Positions 49,357 through 58,013 are shown, numbered from the stretch's first letter. The stretch: DNA of 64,000 bases from Aeromonas rivuli (GCF_000820045.1 NZ_CDBJ01000068.1:384-64383); one strand, 5' to 3'. Translations and numbers: made by a program. The notes: generated by a model from the letters alone, not told the origin.

Positions 49357-49385
49357 GAGAAGGGAGCGCAATGCGCTCCCTTCTC
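49357..49385 (+). terminator. Hairpin between glgC and the convergent exported-protein gene
   Basis: GAGAAGGGAGCGC-AAT-GCGCTCCCTTCTC, a 13-base perfect stem, without a long T-run. Confidence 0.6.
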
Positions 49386-49407
49386 GTTACTCGGCTAAGG
49401 GGATCTG

Positions 49408-51405
49408 CTATTCGCTGATGCGCGCCTTGGCCGCCATCACCATGGCAGTGCCGTGCTGACCACCGGCGGCAGTCACCTGGGGCACACCATCTTCATCGGT
49501 GTCGCTGCCAGCGCCCTGGATGATGTTCTCGCCAGAGTCACCCACCCATTCGGCCATCTGCATGCCGCCGTTGACGGTGCCACGGAACCAGCTCACATAA
49601 CGCTGGGTCAGCTGCGCCAGCTCCAGGGCCGGGGCTTTCTCGGCGCCGGTATTGCGCAGGTTCAGCATGGCCGAGCGCAAGCCACCCGAGATGGCAGCCT
49701 GGGTCCAGGGAGTATATTCCCCCTGCTTGCCCACCAGCCAGGTACCCGCCTTGGCATTGAAGTAAGCCTTGTCGGTGGCGATAAACAGCTCACGGGCGGC
49801 AGTGCGGTACTTGGTGTCCTGGGTCGCCAGGAAGGCGGCACTGAGGCCACGCACTGCGGCAAACTGGGCATCCACGGATTGCCCTGCATCAGGCTTGCCA
49901 CCGAGGGTCAGACCGTCATAGACCAGGCCGTTCTTGCCCATCAGCTGGTTCAGGATGAAGTCGGCCTGCTTGCGGACAAGTACCAGGGCTGCTTTGCCTT
50001 GGGGGGTCTTGAGGTTCAACTCACCATTGTCACCGGCGGCATAACCGACCGGCAGGGCGTCCTGGGCGCGCTGGAAGATTTGCAGGGCGACCAGGGCGTA
50101 GGCGGCATCGAAGGTGGTGACATGCTGACCCTGTTTACCACCCTGCCAGCTGTCGACCAGGGTGCCTGCCTTGCTATTGAAATGCAGGGTATCGAGGTTC
50201 TTGAACACCATGTTGGAGAGGTTCAGGGCCAGGGAGAAGGCATCCTGACCGGCGCTGGCCTTGCTCAGATCCCCGCTCTGATTGGCAACCGGGGCCGCGG
50301 CGAAGGGTTGACCATCGAACACGGCGTGGAAGGCCGGATTCTGATTGCTGTTGGCGCTGCGCTGATCGCTGTAGGCGAAGAATTCAGACAGTGGCCACAG
50401 CAGCATCCAGCTGTCGCGCAACTGGGCCGACGCATCGACCACGTCAAGCTTGCCGATGGCGCCGACGTCATGCTTGGCGGTCTCGGTGACTTTCACCTGA
50501 TGAGGGAAGTAGACAACGCCCTTGGCAGGATCGTATTGCGGGGTGATGGCGGCGCCCAACTGCTTGCCGTCATAGCCAAGCTGGCCTTGCAAGATGGCGA
50601 GCTTGTCGATGGATTGCTCGGTCAGCATCATGCCATTGAAGCCATCGGCGGCAGAGACGCCGAGCTTGTGTTTGCCATCCTGATCCAGGGTGGCGGAGCT
50701 GGCCTCGACCTCTTCATCGGTGGCGGCGACGTGCATGCCGCCGAGGAAGTCCTGGGACCACATCACTTCCTTGAGCAGGATGCCGCCGACGGCGGCCGGA
50801 TTGAGCAGATTGTCCGAGCCGCTCCAGCGCAGGCTGGTGTAATCACGGAAGTAGGCCGGTATTTGCGTCTTGACGCTCTTCTCGACGCCCTTGGCGGTCT
50901 TGATGGTCAGCTCGTCGCCATTGACCGGGCTGGCATTGACGGCGCCAGCAAACTGCGGCTTGGCAGACGAGTAGGGCAGGGAGAGGGGATACATGCCTTG
51001 TGGCACTTCATCTGCCGGGAAGCCCACGGCATCGGCCATGGCCAGTACCCGTTTGCCAAGGTCGGCCAGAGTGCCACCCCGGGCCTGGTTCTGCGGGCCA
51101 TTGACCAGGTGGGGACCCATGCCGGACTGGTAGTTGAGGGCGTACATCGCCTCTTCGGAATACTCGTAGGATTCGATACCTGCGGCGAAGTCGAAGGGGG
51201 TCGGCTCATCGGCACGATTGGGATCCAGCACATCCAGATCCAGTCCCAGGGCTTCGGCCAGGGGCTCGCCGGAGAGTTCGAATTCGGTGTAGGCCAGCAT
51301 GCTGGCGGCGGTATTGAAGCTAGCATCTTCAACCTTGACGGCGGCATGGGCAGCACTGCCCAGCAGCGCCAGGGTGATCCCCTGTACCAGTGCGGTTTTT
51401 TTCAT
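49408..51405 (-). CDS. Large exported protein under a Fur-like site, unknown function
   Basis: A 665-residue protein with a clear signal peptide (MKKTALVQGITLALLGSAAHA, cut before AVKV). I do not recognise the family. The mature protein is Ala- and Gly-rich and mostly helical; residues ~390-620 look like repeated helix pairs (AAYALVALQIFQRAQDAL, AQFAAVRGLSAAFLATQD, TQAAISGGLRSAMLNLRN), suggestive of an alpha/alpha-toroid as in many glycan-active or iron-related periplasmic proteins. No catalytic motif is evident and no membrane anchor. Its promoter region holds AT-rich inverted repeats resembling Fur boxes, so iron control is likely. Confidence 0.75.
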   Translation of the reverse strand: MKKTALVQGITLALLGSAAHAAVKVEDASFNTAASMLAYTEFELSGEPLAEALGLDLDVLDPNRADEPTPFDFAAGIESYEYSEEAMYALNYQSGMGPHLVNGPQNQARGGTLADLGKRVLAMADAVGFPADEVPQGMYPLSLPYSSAKPQFAGAVNASPVNGDELTIKTAKGVEKSVKTQIPAYFRDYTSLRWSGSDNLLNPAAVGGILLKEVMWSQDFLGGMHVAATDEEVEASSATLDQDGKHKLGVSAADGFNGMMLTEQSIDKLAILQGQLGYDGKQLGAAITPQYDPAKGVVYFPHQVKVTETAKHDVGAIGKLDVVDASAQLRDSWMLLWPLSEFFAYSDQRSANSNQNPAFHAVFDGQPFAAAPVANQSGDLSKASAGQDAFSLALNLSNMVFKNLDTLHFNSKAGTLVDSWQGGKQGQHVTTFDAAYALVALQIFQRAQDALPVGYAAGDNGELNLKTPQGKAALVLVRKQADFILNQLMGKNGLVYDGLTLGGKPDAGQSVDAQFAAVRGLSAAFLATQDTKYRTAARELFIATDKAYFNAKAGTWLVGKQGEYTPWTQAAISGGLRSAMLNLRNTGAEKAPALELAQLTQRYVSWFRGTVNGGMQMAEWVGDSGENIIQGAGSDTDEDGVPQVTAAGGQHGTAMVMAAKARISE

Positions 51406-51442
51406 GTGTCCCTTCTTCTTATCTGTGATGTTGCGGTGACGC

Positions 51443-51477
51443 TTCTCATCAATCTAAATGAGAATGGTGTGCATTAT
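51443..51477 (-). promoter_or_regulatory. Fur-box-like inverted repeats
   Basis: TTCTCAT (51443-51449) and ATGAGAA (51458-51464) form an inverted repeat; the overlapping AAATGAGAATGGTGTGCATTAT... half (51456-51477) also resembles the Fur 7-1-7 consensus in its left arm. It lies 38-72 bases upstream of the minus-strand start at 51405, where a repressor would cover the promoter. Confidence 0.5.
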
Positions 51478-51502
51478 GCGACATGGTCTCAGCCATGAGA
51501 AG

Positions 51503-51527
51503 AAAAAAGCCGCTCTAAGGAGCGGCC
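51503..51527 (-). terminator. Terminator of the DUF1439 gene
   Basis: On the minus strand GCCGCTC-CTTA-GAGCGGC followed by TTTTTT, eight bases after the stop. Confidence 0.88.
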
Positions 51528-51534
51528 GAATTAA

Positions 51535-52098
51535 TCACAACAATTTGAAGGGGATGACCAGGCGTCCCGGCTCGACCTTGAGTGCTTCCACCTTGTCCTT
51601 GATGCGCGCCTCGTTCTGGCGATTGCCATCCAGGCGATAGATGGGGGTCTGGTTCAGGAAGAGGCTGAGGGATTGATTGAAGGTCGGCAGCACCGGGCTC
51701 AGGGCCGCGCCAATATCGGCTGGCTCGGTCTTGACCGAGAGCAGCTCAAGGTCACGCAGATAGATGGCACCCTGCTCGGCCACGTAGTCGGGGCGTGCGC
51801 TCAGGGTGAGGCGGATCTTCATCTGCTGGCTACCCAGCGGGCTGGAGACCTGCAGATCCCCTGCGGCATCGAGCTCCACTCTGTCGGCCTTGCTGCGGCC
51901 GATGCGGCTGTGCATCTCGTCCAGGCGGATCTTGCTCGACATGATGCCCGGTATGCCGAGTTGCTTCTCGAAGGCCATCTGGTTCTTCAGATAGTCATTG
52001 ATCTCGCCCTCACTGACGCTGTATTGCGTCAGTGAGCAGGCGCCAAGCAGCAGGGTCAATGGCAGTAATAACAGGGTGCGGAACAGGCTGATTGACAT
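51535..52098 (-). CDS. DUF1439 lipoprotein (YceB-like)
   Basis: A 187-residue predicted lipoprotein with lipobox LLLGAC (Cys near residue 21), then a DUF1439 domain: YSVSEGEINDYLKNQ at its start and TPIYRLDGNRQNEARIKDK near the end. E. coli YceB, of the same family, is 186 residues; the fold resembles lipid-binding TULIP-type proteins. Role unknown. It is divergent from lpxM copy 1, with a 293-base gap that shows no gene. Confidence 0.85.
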   Translation of the reverse strand: MSISLFRTLLLLPLTLLLGACSLTQYSVSEGEINDYLKNQMAFEKQLGIPGIMSSKIRLDEMHSRIGRSKADRVELDAAGDLQVSSPLGSQQMKIRLTLSARPDYVAEQGAIYLRDLELLSVKTEPADIGAALSPVLPTFNQSLSLFLNQTPIYRLDGNRQNEARIKDKVEALKVEPGRLVIPFKLL

Positions 52099-52391
52099 GG
52101 GGTATCCAGAGATGGTCGTTAGAGGCTGCCATCTTACGGTTAAACACCGATCTCGCCAACCCGGGAGGCCAACGCTGTGCAGGGGAGACGCGGGATGGCA
52201 GGCTGGCCCGTCAGAGGGTGGGGCAGGGACGCCTGAAGGCCATCGGGGGACCGATGAGGCAGGTTAAAAGGGCCTCTTGAGGCCAGCAAATAGCAGGGAA
52301 GTGTCGTCACCATCGGGGATCGTGATGAATTAACTGGTATAACCTGTCAGTCGCTTTACAATAAGTGTCCCCCCACTCTTTGATCCGTTTC

Positions 52392-53381
52392 ATGTCTGTG
52401 TCAGATCCTGTTTTCGATACTTCATTTCAAGCTCGCCTGCTCAGTCCCCGCTACTGGTTCAGCTGGTTGGCACTTGGCCTGCTCTTCGTTCTGGCCTTCG
52501 TCCCAGTGCGCCTGCGTGACAAACTGGCAGATTGGCTGACTCCCCTGGTGCTGCGTGTTTCCAAAAAGCAGGTCTATATCGCCAATACCAACCTCGATAT
52601 CTGTTTTCCCGAGTTGAGCGAGGCCGAGCGCCAGGTCATCTTGCGAACATCGGTACGTATCGGGCTCAAGAGCCTGCTCGGCTTCGGTGAGTTCACGGTG
52701 CGCAGCCCCGCCTACCTGATGAAACGCATCCAGGTCAGTGGTTGGCATCATATCGAGGCGGAGCAGGCCGAGGGGCGTCCCGTCATCCTGGTGGTGCCTC
52801 ACAGCTGGCCGGTGGATGCGGCCGGTTACTACTTTGCCCAGCGTGGCATCGAGATGTGCACCATGATGAAGAGCGCCCGCAACCCGGTGTTTGACTGGCA
52901 CATCAATCGTGAACGCGCCAAGAGCGGTTGTCGGGTCTATGAGCGCCAGGCTGGCATCAAGCCGGTCATCAAGGCGGTCAAAGCGGGGCGCAGCTTCTTC
53001 TATCTGCCGGATCAGGATCATGGTCGCGAGGCCAGTATCTTCGTCCCCTTCTTCGGTCGTGCCAAGGCCACACTGCCCGCCTTGCCCAGACTGGTGAAGC
53101 TGACCGGCGCCAAGGCCGTGCCGCTGCTTGCCTGCTATGACGAGGCACAGCACTGCTATCGCCTCGAGATAGAGGCCCCCTTCGTTGACTACCCGAGCGG
53201 TGATCTGCAAGCTGACACCCTGCATATGAACCAGGCGGTGGAGCAGCAGCTCAGGCGTCATCCCGGCCAATACATGTGGTTCCTCAAGATCTTCGAGACC
53301 CTGGAGCACCCGGTGGACAAGCACGGCCTCTACGAGGCGGGGATCAAACGCATTCGCCGTGGTCTCTCCCCTCATTCTTGA
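52392..53381 (+). CDS. lpxM: Lipid A late acyltransferase, LpxM type (copy 1)
   Basis: A 329-residue inner-membrane acyltransferase that adds the last secondary acyl chain to Kdo2-lipid A. The HX4D catalytic pair is HSWPVD (His 137, Asp 142), preceded by the membrane anchor (~20-40). The motifs GIKPVIKAVK and YLPDQDHG place it with LpxM rather than LpxL. The start could be ATG 52392, chosen because it yields DPVFDTSF as in copy 2, or GTG 52365; neither has a strong ribosome binding site. A close paralogue follows 178 bases downstream. Confidence 0.88.
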   Translation: MSVSDPVFDTSFQARLLSPRYWFSWLALGLLFVLAFVPVRLRDKLADWLTPLVLRVSKKQVYIANTNLDICFPELSEAERQVILRTSVRIGLKSLLGFGEFTVRSPAYLMKRIQVSGWHHIEAEQAEGRPVILVVPHSWPVDAAGYYFAQRGIEMCTMMKSARNPVFDWHINRERAKSGCRVYERQAGIKPVIKAVKAGRSFFYLPDQDHGREASIFVPFFGRAKATLPALPRLVKLTGAKAVPLLACYDEAQHCYRLEIEAPFVDYPSGDLQADTLHMNQAVEQQLRRHPGQYMWFLKIFETLEHPVDKHGLYEAGIKRIRRGLSPHS

Positions 53382-53408
53382 GGAAGAGGCGCTGTATTTC
53401 TGCTAGCC

Positions 53409-53431
53409 AATGGCCCCTAGGGGCCATTTTT
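53409..53431 (+). terminator. Terminator between the two lpxM copies
   Basis: AATGGCCCCTAGGGGCCATT followed by TTT; it makes the two genes separate transcription units. Confidence 0.75.
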
Positions 53432-53559
53432 CATGGCGTGAGTCGAGAGCAAGGCTTGTCCGGAACCTGAACAGGATCTGATCCTCTCGCTGGTCAGGCT
53501 AGAAAAATACGTTGAGATAACTAAAATAACCTCCTTGTTTAGATGACAAGAGCCGAAAC

Positions 53560-54546
53560 ATGGCCCCTCAAGATCCGGTGTTCGACACCTCATTTCGCCT
53601 CGCTCTGCTTCACCCAAGGCACTGGCTCAGCTGGCTCGCCCTTGCCTTGCTGAGCCTGTTGGCCTTCTTGCCCGTCCGGCTGCGCGATGGCCTGGCCAAC
53701 GGCTTGGCCCCGCTCATCTTGCGGGCCTCCGAAAAGCAAGCCTATATCGCCAATACCAACCTCGACATCTGCTTTCCGCGCCTTGATGAGGCGCAGCATC
53801 AGGCGCTGTTGCTCAAATCAGTGCGAGTCGGTCTCAAGACCTTCATGGGCTTTGGCGAGCTGACCTGGCGCAGCAACCGCTACCTGGCATCCCGGGTCCA
53901 GGTGAGCGGTTGGGAACACATTGCCGAGCAGCAGGCACAGGGGCGCCCCTTGATCCTGGTGGTGCCGCACACCTGGGCGGTGGATGTGATAGGCCGCCTG
54001 CTCACGCTGCGTGGTTTGCCGCTGTGCACCATGATGAAGAGCCCGAAGGATCCGCTGTTTGACTGGTATATCAATCGCGAGCGAGCCAAGGGCGGCCGGG
54101 TATACGAACGCAGTGTCGGCATCAAGCCCGCCATCAAGGCGATCCGCAGCGGCGACAGTTTTTTCTATTTACCGGATCAGGACCATGGCCGTGAGGCCAG
54201 CATTTTTGTACCCTTCTTCGGCCACCCCAAGGCAACCCTGCCAGCCCTGCCCAAGTTGGTGAAGCTGACCGGTGCCAAAGCTGTGCCCATCCTGGGCAGT
54301 TATGACGAGGATCAAGGCTGCTATCGCCTCGAGATAGAGCCTCCCTTCGACCCTTATCCCACCCCGGATCTGGAGGCCGATGTGTTGCGTATGAACAATA
54401 TGGTGGAACAGCAGATAGACCGGCGCCCCGAACAGTACATGTGGTTTCTCAAGATTTTTGAGACCCAGCCCGATGGCGGCCGTCATCAGGGCCTGTATGA
54501 GAACGGGATCCGCCGCATTCGCCAGGGATTGCCGCCCGAGCCTTGA
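53560..54546 (+). CDS. lpxM: Lipid A late acyltransferase, LpxM type (copy 2)
   Basis: A 328-residue paralogue of the preceding gene with the same layout: DPVFDTSF at the N-terminus, membrane anchor, HX4D as HTWAVD (His 137, Asp 142), GIKPAIKAIR and YLPDQDHG. HTWAVD is closer to the E. coli LpxM form HGWAVD than copy 1 (HSWPVD). The two probably arose by tandem duplication and may differ in acyl chain, site or conditions of use. Confidence 0.88.
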   Translation: MAPQDPVFDTSFRLALLHPRHWLSWLALALLSLLAFLPVRLRDGLANGLAPLILRASEKQAYIANTNLDICFPRLDEAQHQALLLKSVRVGLKTFMGFGELTWRSNRYLASRVQVSGWEHIAEQQAQGRPLILVVPHTWAVDVIGRLLTLRGLPLCTMMKSPKDPLFDWYINRERAKGGRVYERSVGIKPAIKAIRSGDSFFYLPDQDHGREASIFVPFFGHPKATLPALPKLVKLTGAKAVPILGSYDEDQGCYRLEIEPPFDPYPTPDLEADVLRMNNMVEQQIDRRPEQYMWFLKIFETQPDGGRHQGLYENGIRRIRQGLPPEP

Positions 54547-54708
54547 ACCGGGTGCGCTGGCGAAAGGGGTTATACGGGGCCAGCCTTGGCTGCAATCTGA
54601 ACGCGCGTCGGCGATGACGTGAGCAGCCATGCAGTCAAGCCCCCCAAAACTGACAGGAATGCACGGCACCACTGGCGCCGGGTGCGCAAATAGGGTAAAA
54701 GTTCGGCC

Positions 54709-55569
54709 ATGAAAATACCAAATCGAATCCAGCCTCTGGTGGACGACGGCCTCGTCGACGAGGTCATCAGTCGGCTGATGAGCGGCAAAGAAGCCGACGT
54801 CTATGTGGTGCGTTGCGGCGAACACGTTCGCTGCGCGAAAGTCTATAAAGAAGCGGCCAAACGCAGCTTCAAACAGGCCGTGGTCTATCAGGAAGGGCGC
54901 AAGGTGCGCAACAGCCGTAGCCAGCGTGCGATGGAGAAAGGCTCGCGCTACGGGCGCCGCCAGCATGAAGAGGTGTGGCAGAACACCGAGGTCGACGCCC
55001 TGTTCAAGCTGGCCGCCGCCGGTGTGCGCGTGCCGACGCCCTATGTCTGCCTGGATGGTGTGCTGCTGATGGAGCTCATCACCGATGATGAGGGCAATGT
55101 TGCCCCCCGTCTCAACGACGTGGCCCTGAGCCCCGAGCAGGCGCTGGCGGACCATGACAAGGTGATAGGCTACGTGGTGCGCATGCTATGCACGGGTCTG
55201 ATCCATGGGGATCTCTCCGAGTTCAACGTCCTGGTCGATGATCAGGGGCCCGTCATCATCGACTTGCCCCAGGTGATCGATGCCGCCGCCAACAACCAGG
55301 CCAAGGCCATGCTGGTGCGCGATGTGGAGAACATGCGCAACTACTACGGCATGTACGCCCCGGAGCTGCTCAAGACCCGTTATGCCCAGGAGATGTGGGC
55401 CCTCTATGAAGAGGGGGAGTTGACGCCGGAGAGTCGTCTCACGGGTCAGTTTGCCGAGAGCACCGCCATCATCGACATCGATGCCGTTCTGCACGAGATA
55501 GAGAGTGCCGAGGAGGAGGCCATGGCCCGCCAGGCCAGAGCCAAGGCCGAGCAGGAAGATGAGTACTAG
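54709..55569 (+). CDS. RIO-type serine protein kinase
   Basis: A 286-residue atypical protein kinase of the RIO family. The N-lobe has the nucleotide-binding GKEADVYVV and Lys in CAKVYKE; the catalytic loop is HGDLSEFN (about residues 166-173) and the metal-binding motif is IIDLPQVID. Bacterial RIO proteins of this kind occur in many gammaproteobacteria; substrates are not established. It stands alone, with a strong terminator after it. The last ~30 residues are an acidic helical tail. Confidence 0.9.
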   Translation: MKIPNRIQPLVDDGLVDEVISRLMSGKEADVYVVRCGEHVRCAKVYKEAAKRSFKQAVVYQEGRKVRNSRSQRAMEKGSRYGRRQHEEVWQNTEVDALFKLAAAGVRVPTPYVCLDGVLLMELITDDEGNVAPRLNDVALSPEQALADHDKVIGYVVRMLCTGLIHGDLSEFNVLVDDQGPVIIDLPQVIDAAANNQAKAMLVRDVENMRNYYGMYAPELLKTRYAQEMWALYEEGELTPESRLTGQFAESTAIIDIDAVLHEIESAEEEAMARQARAKAEQEDEY

Positions 55570-55587
55570 CCAGTGGCTGGCTATGTC

Positions 55588-55616
55588 AAACAGGGCGCCT
55601 CGGGGCGCCCTGTTTG
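55588..55616 (+). terminator. RIO kinase gene terminator, bidirectional
   Basis: AAACAGGGCGCC-TCGG-GGCGCCCTGTTT then GTT; A-rich on the other side, so it may also serve the minus-strand gene ending at 55648. Confidence 0.85.
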
Positions 55617-55647
55617 TTGATATGCGGTGATGGGGTTGCCGGGGGCG

Positions 55648-56238
55648 TCAGAACATATAACCCAACAGGTCGATGGGTCTGTCCGGCCAGGGCGCGTCAC
55701 CGACCGCCTTGATCAATATATCGTCCAGCAGCTCCACCGCGACACCGTAATTCTTGAAGTCGTTGATCCTGAGCCAGCTGCAGTACTGGGTTATCTGCAC
55801 GAAACCGTTGGCCAGATAGAGGCTGGGATCCTCGGCGATGAGAAACAGGTAGTCGAGCGCCTTGCTGCGCGCGAATACCTGCAACTCGGCCAGCATGGCA
55901 CTGGCCAGCCCCTGACCGCGCAGCTGGGGGGCCACACAGAGATCGATCAGCCCCAGTATCGCCACGGGCTGATCGCCCACCGCAATCATGCGCTGATCCA
56001 GTCCGACATGGCCGACCAACTGATCTCCTTGCCACACCAGCCCCCTCAAATGAGGTCGCTGCTTGAAGTAGGATCGCGGCAGGGCATAGGTGGGAAAGCA
56101 GGTATTGCGCAGGGCCGTGATCCCCTCATGCTGATGGGGCGAGAGATCGATCTCGGCGACCAGCTCCATCAGCAAGGGGGGCTGGGCCCCGCTCACCGAA
56201 CCAGGGGCGCTGGGCTGAAGGGAGAGGAGGAGTGTCAT
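55648..56238 (-). CDS. GNAT family N-acetyltransferase
   Basis: A ~196-residue GNAT enzyme. The acetyl-CoA pyrophosphate loop is seen as APQLRGQGLASAML (about 105-118), after the beta strand VAILGLIDLCV. The substrate is unknown. ATG at 56238 or GTG at 56244 could be the start; both overlap closely with the end of the pirin gene (10 bases or less), so the two are likely co-expressed. Confidence 0.85.
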   Translation of the reverse strand: MTLLLSLQPSAPGSVSGAQPPLLMELVAEIDLSPHQHEGITALRNTCFPTYALPRSYFKQRPHLRGLVWQGDQLVGHVGLDQRMIAVGDQPVAILGLIDLCVAPQLRGQGLASAMLAELQVFARSKALDYLFLIAEDPSLYLANGFVQITQYCSWLRINDFKNYGVAVELLDDILIKAVGDAPWPDRPIDLLGYMF

Positions 56239-56248
56239 GGGCACTGGC

Positions 56249-57127
56249 TCAGAGCCCGGCCAGAGAGGGGGCGGTCAGTCGGGCCCCGACATAGCCTGCC
56301 ACCTCGCCAAAGCGTGGATCCCCTGACTGCCAATCCTGGGCCGCGATGCGAATAGCCTCCTTGTCGAAGCTGACGAAGTTCCACCAGATCTGCAGCGGTT
56401 TTGCCAGGGGTTCGCCACCGATGAGCAGCAAGCGGGCGCCAGCACTCAGGGAGATGATCACCTCACTGGCACCTGGCGCCAGATAGGCAAGCTGCTCGGC
56501 GGCCAGCGTCTGGCCTGCCACCGTCACCTCACCGGCCAGGGCGAGCAGGCCATGCTCGAACTCGGGGGCCAGGGGCAGGGTCAGGGTGCATGGGGCGTCG
56601 GCCTGCAGATCCAGACCCAGTATGGGGGCGAAGCTGAGGGTGGGGGCCTGCCTGTCCTGATAGGTGCCAATTAGCAGGGTGAACCAAGCCCCATGCTTCT
56701 GCCAGCGTGGCAAGTCCGGGTAGTGATCGAAGCGGGGCCGGGTCGCCTGATGGGTCTCTGGCAAGGCTATCCAGAGCTGGGCGGCATGCACGCTGGGGTG
56801 GCCGGCCACCGACTCCTCGGTGTGGGCTATCCCCTGGCCTGCGGTCATCAGATTGACCTGGCCCGGGCGGATCACCTGCTCGCTGCCCAGGCTGTCGCGG
56901 TGCAATATCTCCCCCTCCAGCATCCAGGTGAAGGTCTGCAACCCAATGTGGGGATGGGGGCCGACGTTCAGTCCCGGCTCACCCGGGGCAAAGCGGGCCG
57001 GGCCTATGTGATCGAGAAAGCACCAGGGACCTATGGTGCGCCGCTCCTTGACCGGGATGGCGCGAGCGACCGGTATGCCACCCACGTCCGTGGTGCGCGA
57101 ATCGATCAGTTGCAGCTTGTCTGTCAT
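56249..57127 (-). CDS. Pirin family protein
   Basis: A 292-residue two-cupin protein. The metal site residues of pirin are visible: GPHPHIGLQTFTW (two His, about 56-60) and GIAHTEES (His and Glu, about 100-105). Bacterial pirins include quercetin dioxygenases and regulators of metabolic enzymes; the role here is open. GGAG precedes the ATG. It lies between the unknown lipoprotein gene upstream and the GNAT gene downstream on the same strand. Confidence 0.9.
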   Translation of the reverse strand: MTDKLQLIDSRTTDVGGIPVARAIPVKERRTIGPWCFLDHIGPARFAPGEPGLNVGPHPHIGLQTFTWMLEGEILHRDSLGSEQVIRPGQVNLMTAGQGIAHTEESVAGHPSVHAAQLWIALPETHQATRPRFDHYPDLPRWQKHGAWFTLLIGTYQDRQAPTLSFAPILGLDLQADAPCTLTLPLAPEFEHGLLALAGEVTVAGQTLAAEQLAYLAPGASEVIISLSAGARLLLIGGEPLAKPLQIWWNFVSFDKEAIRIAAQDWQSGDPRFGEVAGYVGARLTAPSLAGL

Positions 57128-57157
57128 GGGTCTCTCCTTGAACGGTGGGTCATCTGA

Positions 57158-57784
57158 TCAGCGGCGCCGGATCACCGGCATGTTCATCATGGTGGCGGGG
57201 CGAGCCATGGGCCTGGCCATCGGCTGCATGGGGCGCGTCGCCGGCAGGGTAGCGGGTCTGGTCGCAGGCAGCGTCGCCGGCCGGTTGACAGGCAGTGGCT
57301 TGTCCAGCCCCCCACCGTCCAGATTGAGTCTGCGGGCGGCCTCGGTGGCGTCTGGCAACGAGAGTCTGCCCGCATCGGCCGGGTGTATCTTGCGCAGCAC
57401 CTGCTGGCGCTCGCGCAGGGTGTTCTTCTGCTCCGGGCTCAGGGCATTCCAGCGATTGGAAAAATCGGTGCGCAGCGCCTCCACATCCGGTTTGCCACGT
57501 TCACCCTGCCAATCCTGGAACTTGTTCTTGATGTCGTCACGCTTGCCCTCATCCAGATCCTGCCACCAGTGCTGGATCAAGTCGTCGAACTCGCCATCGT
57601 TATTGCAGCACCAGGGGTAGTAGCGGTCCCAATAGTAGAAGTAGTCGTCATACCACCAGGGGTAGGGGGCCGCGCCATAGTAGCTGCCATACCCCATGCC
57701 GACACTGGCGCCGGGGCTGGTATTGCTGCAACCACCCAGGCCGAGGGCGGCCAGGATGAGCATGAGGGAAGGGGAAACGCGCAT
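57158..57784 (-). CDS. Tyr/Trp-rich lipoprotein with Arg-Pro repeat tail, unknown
   Basis: A 208-residue predicted lipoprotein (lipobox ALGLGGC, Cys near 19). Three regions: a Gly/Tyr/Trp/Pro-rich stretch (~28-62, with PWWYDDYFYYWDRYYPWCC), a charged helical core (~65-140, containing ALSPEQKNTLRERQQVLRK), and a low-complexity basic tail (~165-208) made of RPATLPAT and RPMARPMARP repeats ending IRRR. The helical part resembles DUF3106-like proteins in its LSPEQ motif, but I do not claim membership. AAGGAG precedes the ATG. It lies 30 bases upstream of the pirin gene on the same strand. Confidence 0.72.
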   Translation of the reverse strand: MRVSPSLMLILAALGLGGCSNTSPGASVGMGYGSYYGAAPYPWWYDDYFYYWDRYYPWCCNNDGEFDDLIQHWWQDLDEGKRDDIKNKFQDWQGERGKPDVEALRTDFSNRWNALSPEQKNTLRERQQVLRKIHPADAGRLSLPDATEAARRLNLDGGGLDKPLPVNRPATLPATRPATLPATRPMQPMARPMARPATMMNMPVIRRR

Positions 57785-57964
57785 GAGAGCTCCTTGTCAT
57801 GGACAGGCGAGGGCGAATCGTCAGCCGGGCACAGATCCGGGTGCACAGTGGGATGGGAGCCATGCATGCTGCGCCGCAGCCCACTCAATGAGCCACTATA
57901 AGCCAAATCCCGGGCGGGGGGCAGCCCCGGCTGGCCCTGCATGCAGCAGCATTGCGAGCCACTA

Positions 57965-57980
57965 CTGTATGAACGTACAA
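57965..57980 (+). promoter_or_regulatory. LexA (SOS) box of polB
   Basis: TACTGTATGAACGTACAATA holds CTGTATGAACGTACAA (57965-57980), one base from the CTG-N10-CAG consensus, 33 bases before the polB start. Confidence 0.8.
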
Positions 57981-58013
57981 TAGCTTATCTTCCCTTTGTC
58001 CCTTGCCTCGACC

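Noticed and set aside
49453..51498. A long open frame antisense to the unknown exported protein
   Set aside because: The minus-strand frame has a signal peptide and a ribosome binding site; the plus-strand one has neither. Low complexity Gly/Leu/Gln content is typical of shadows.
52099..52391. The gap between the DUF1439 and lpxM genes as a possible structured RNA
   Set aside because: I found only weak GC-rich hairpins and none of the conserved blocks of RNase P, SRP, tmRNA or 6S RNA.
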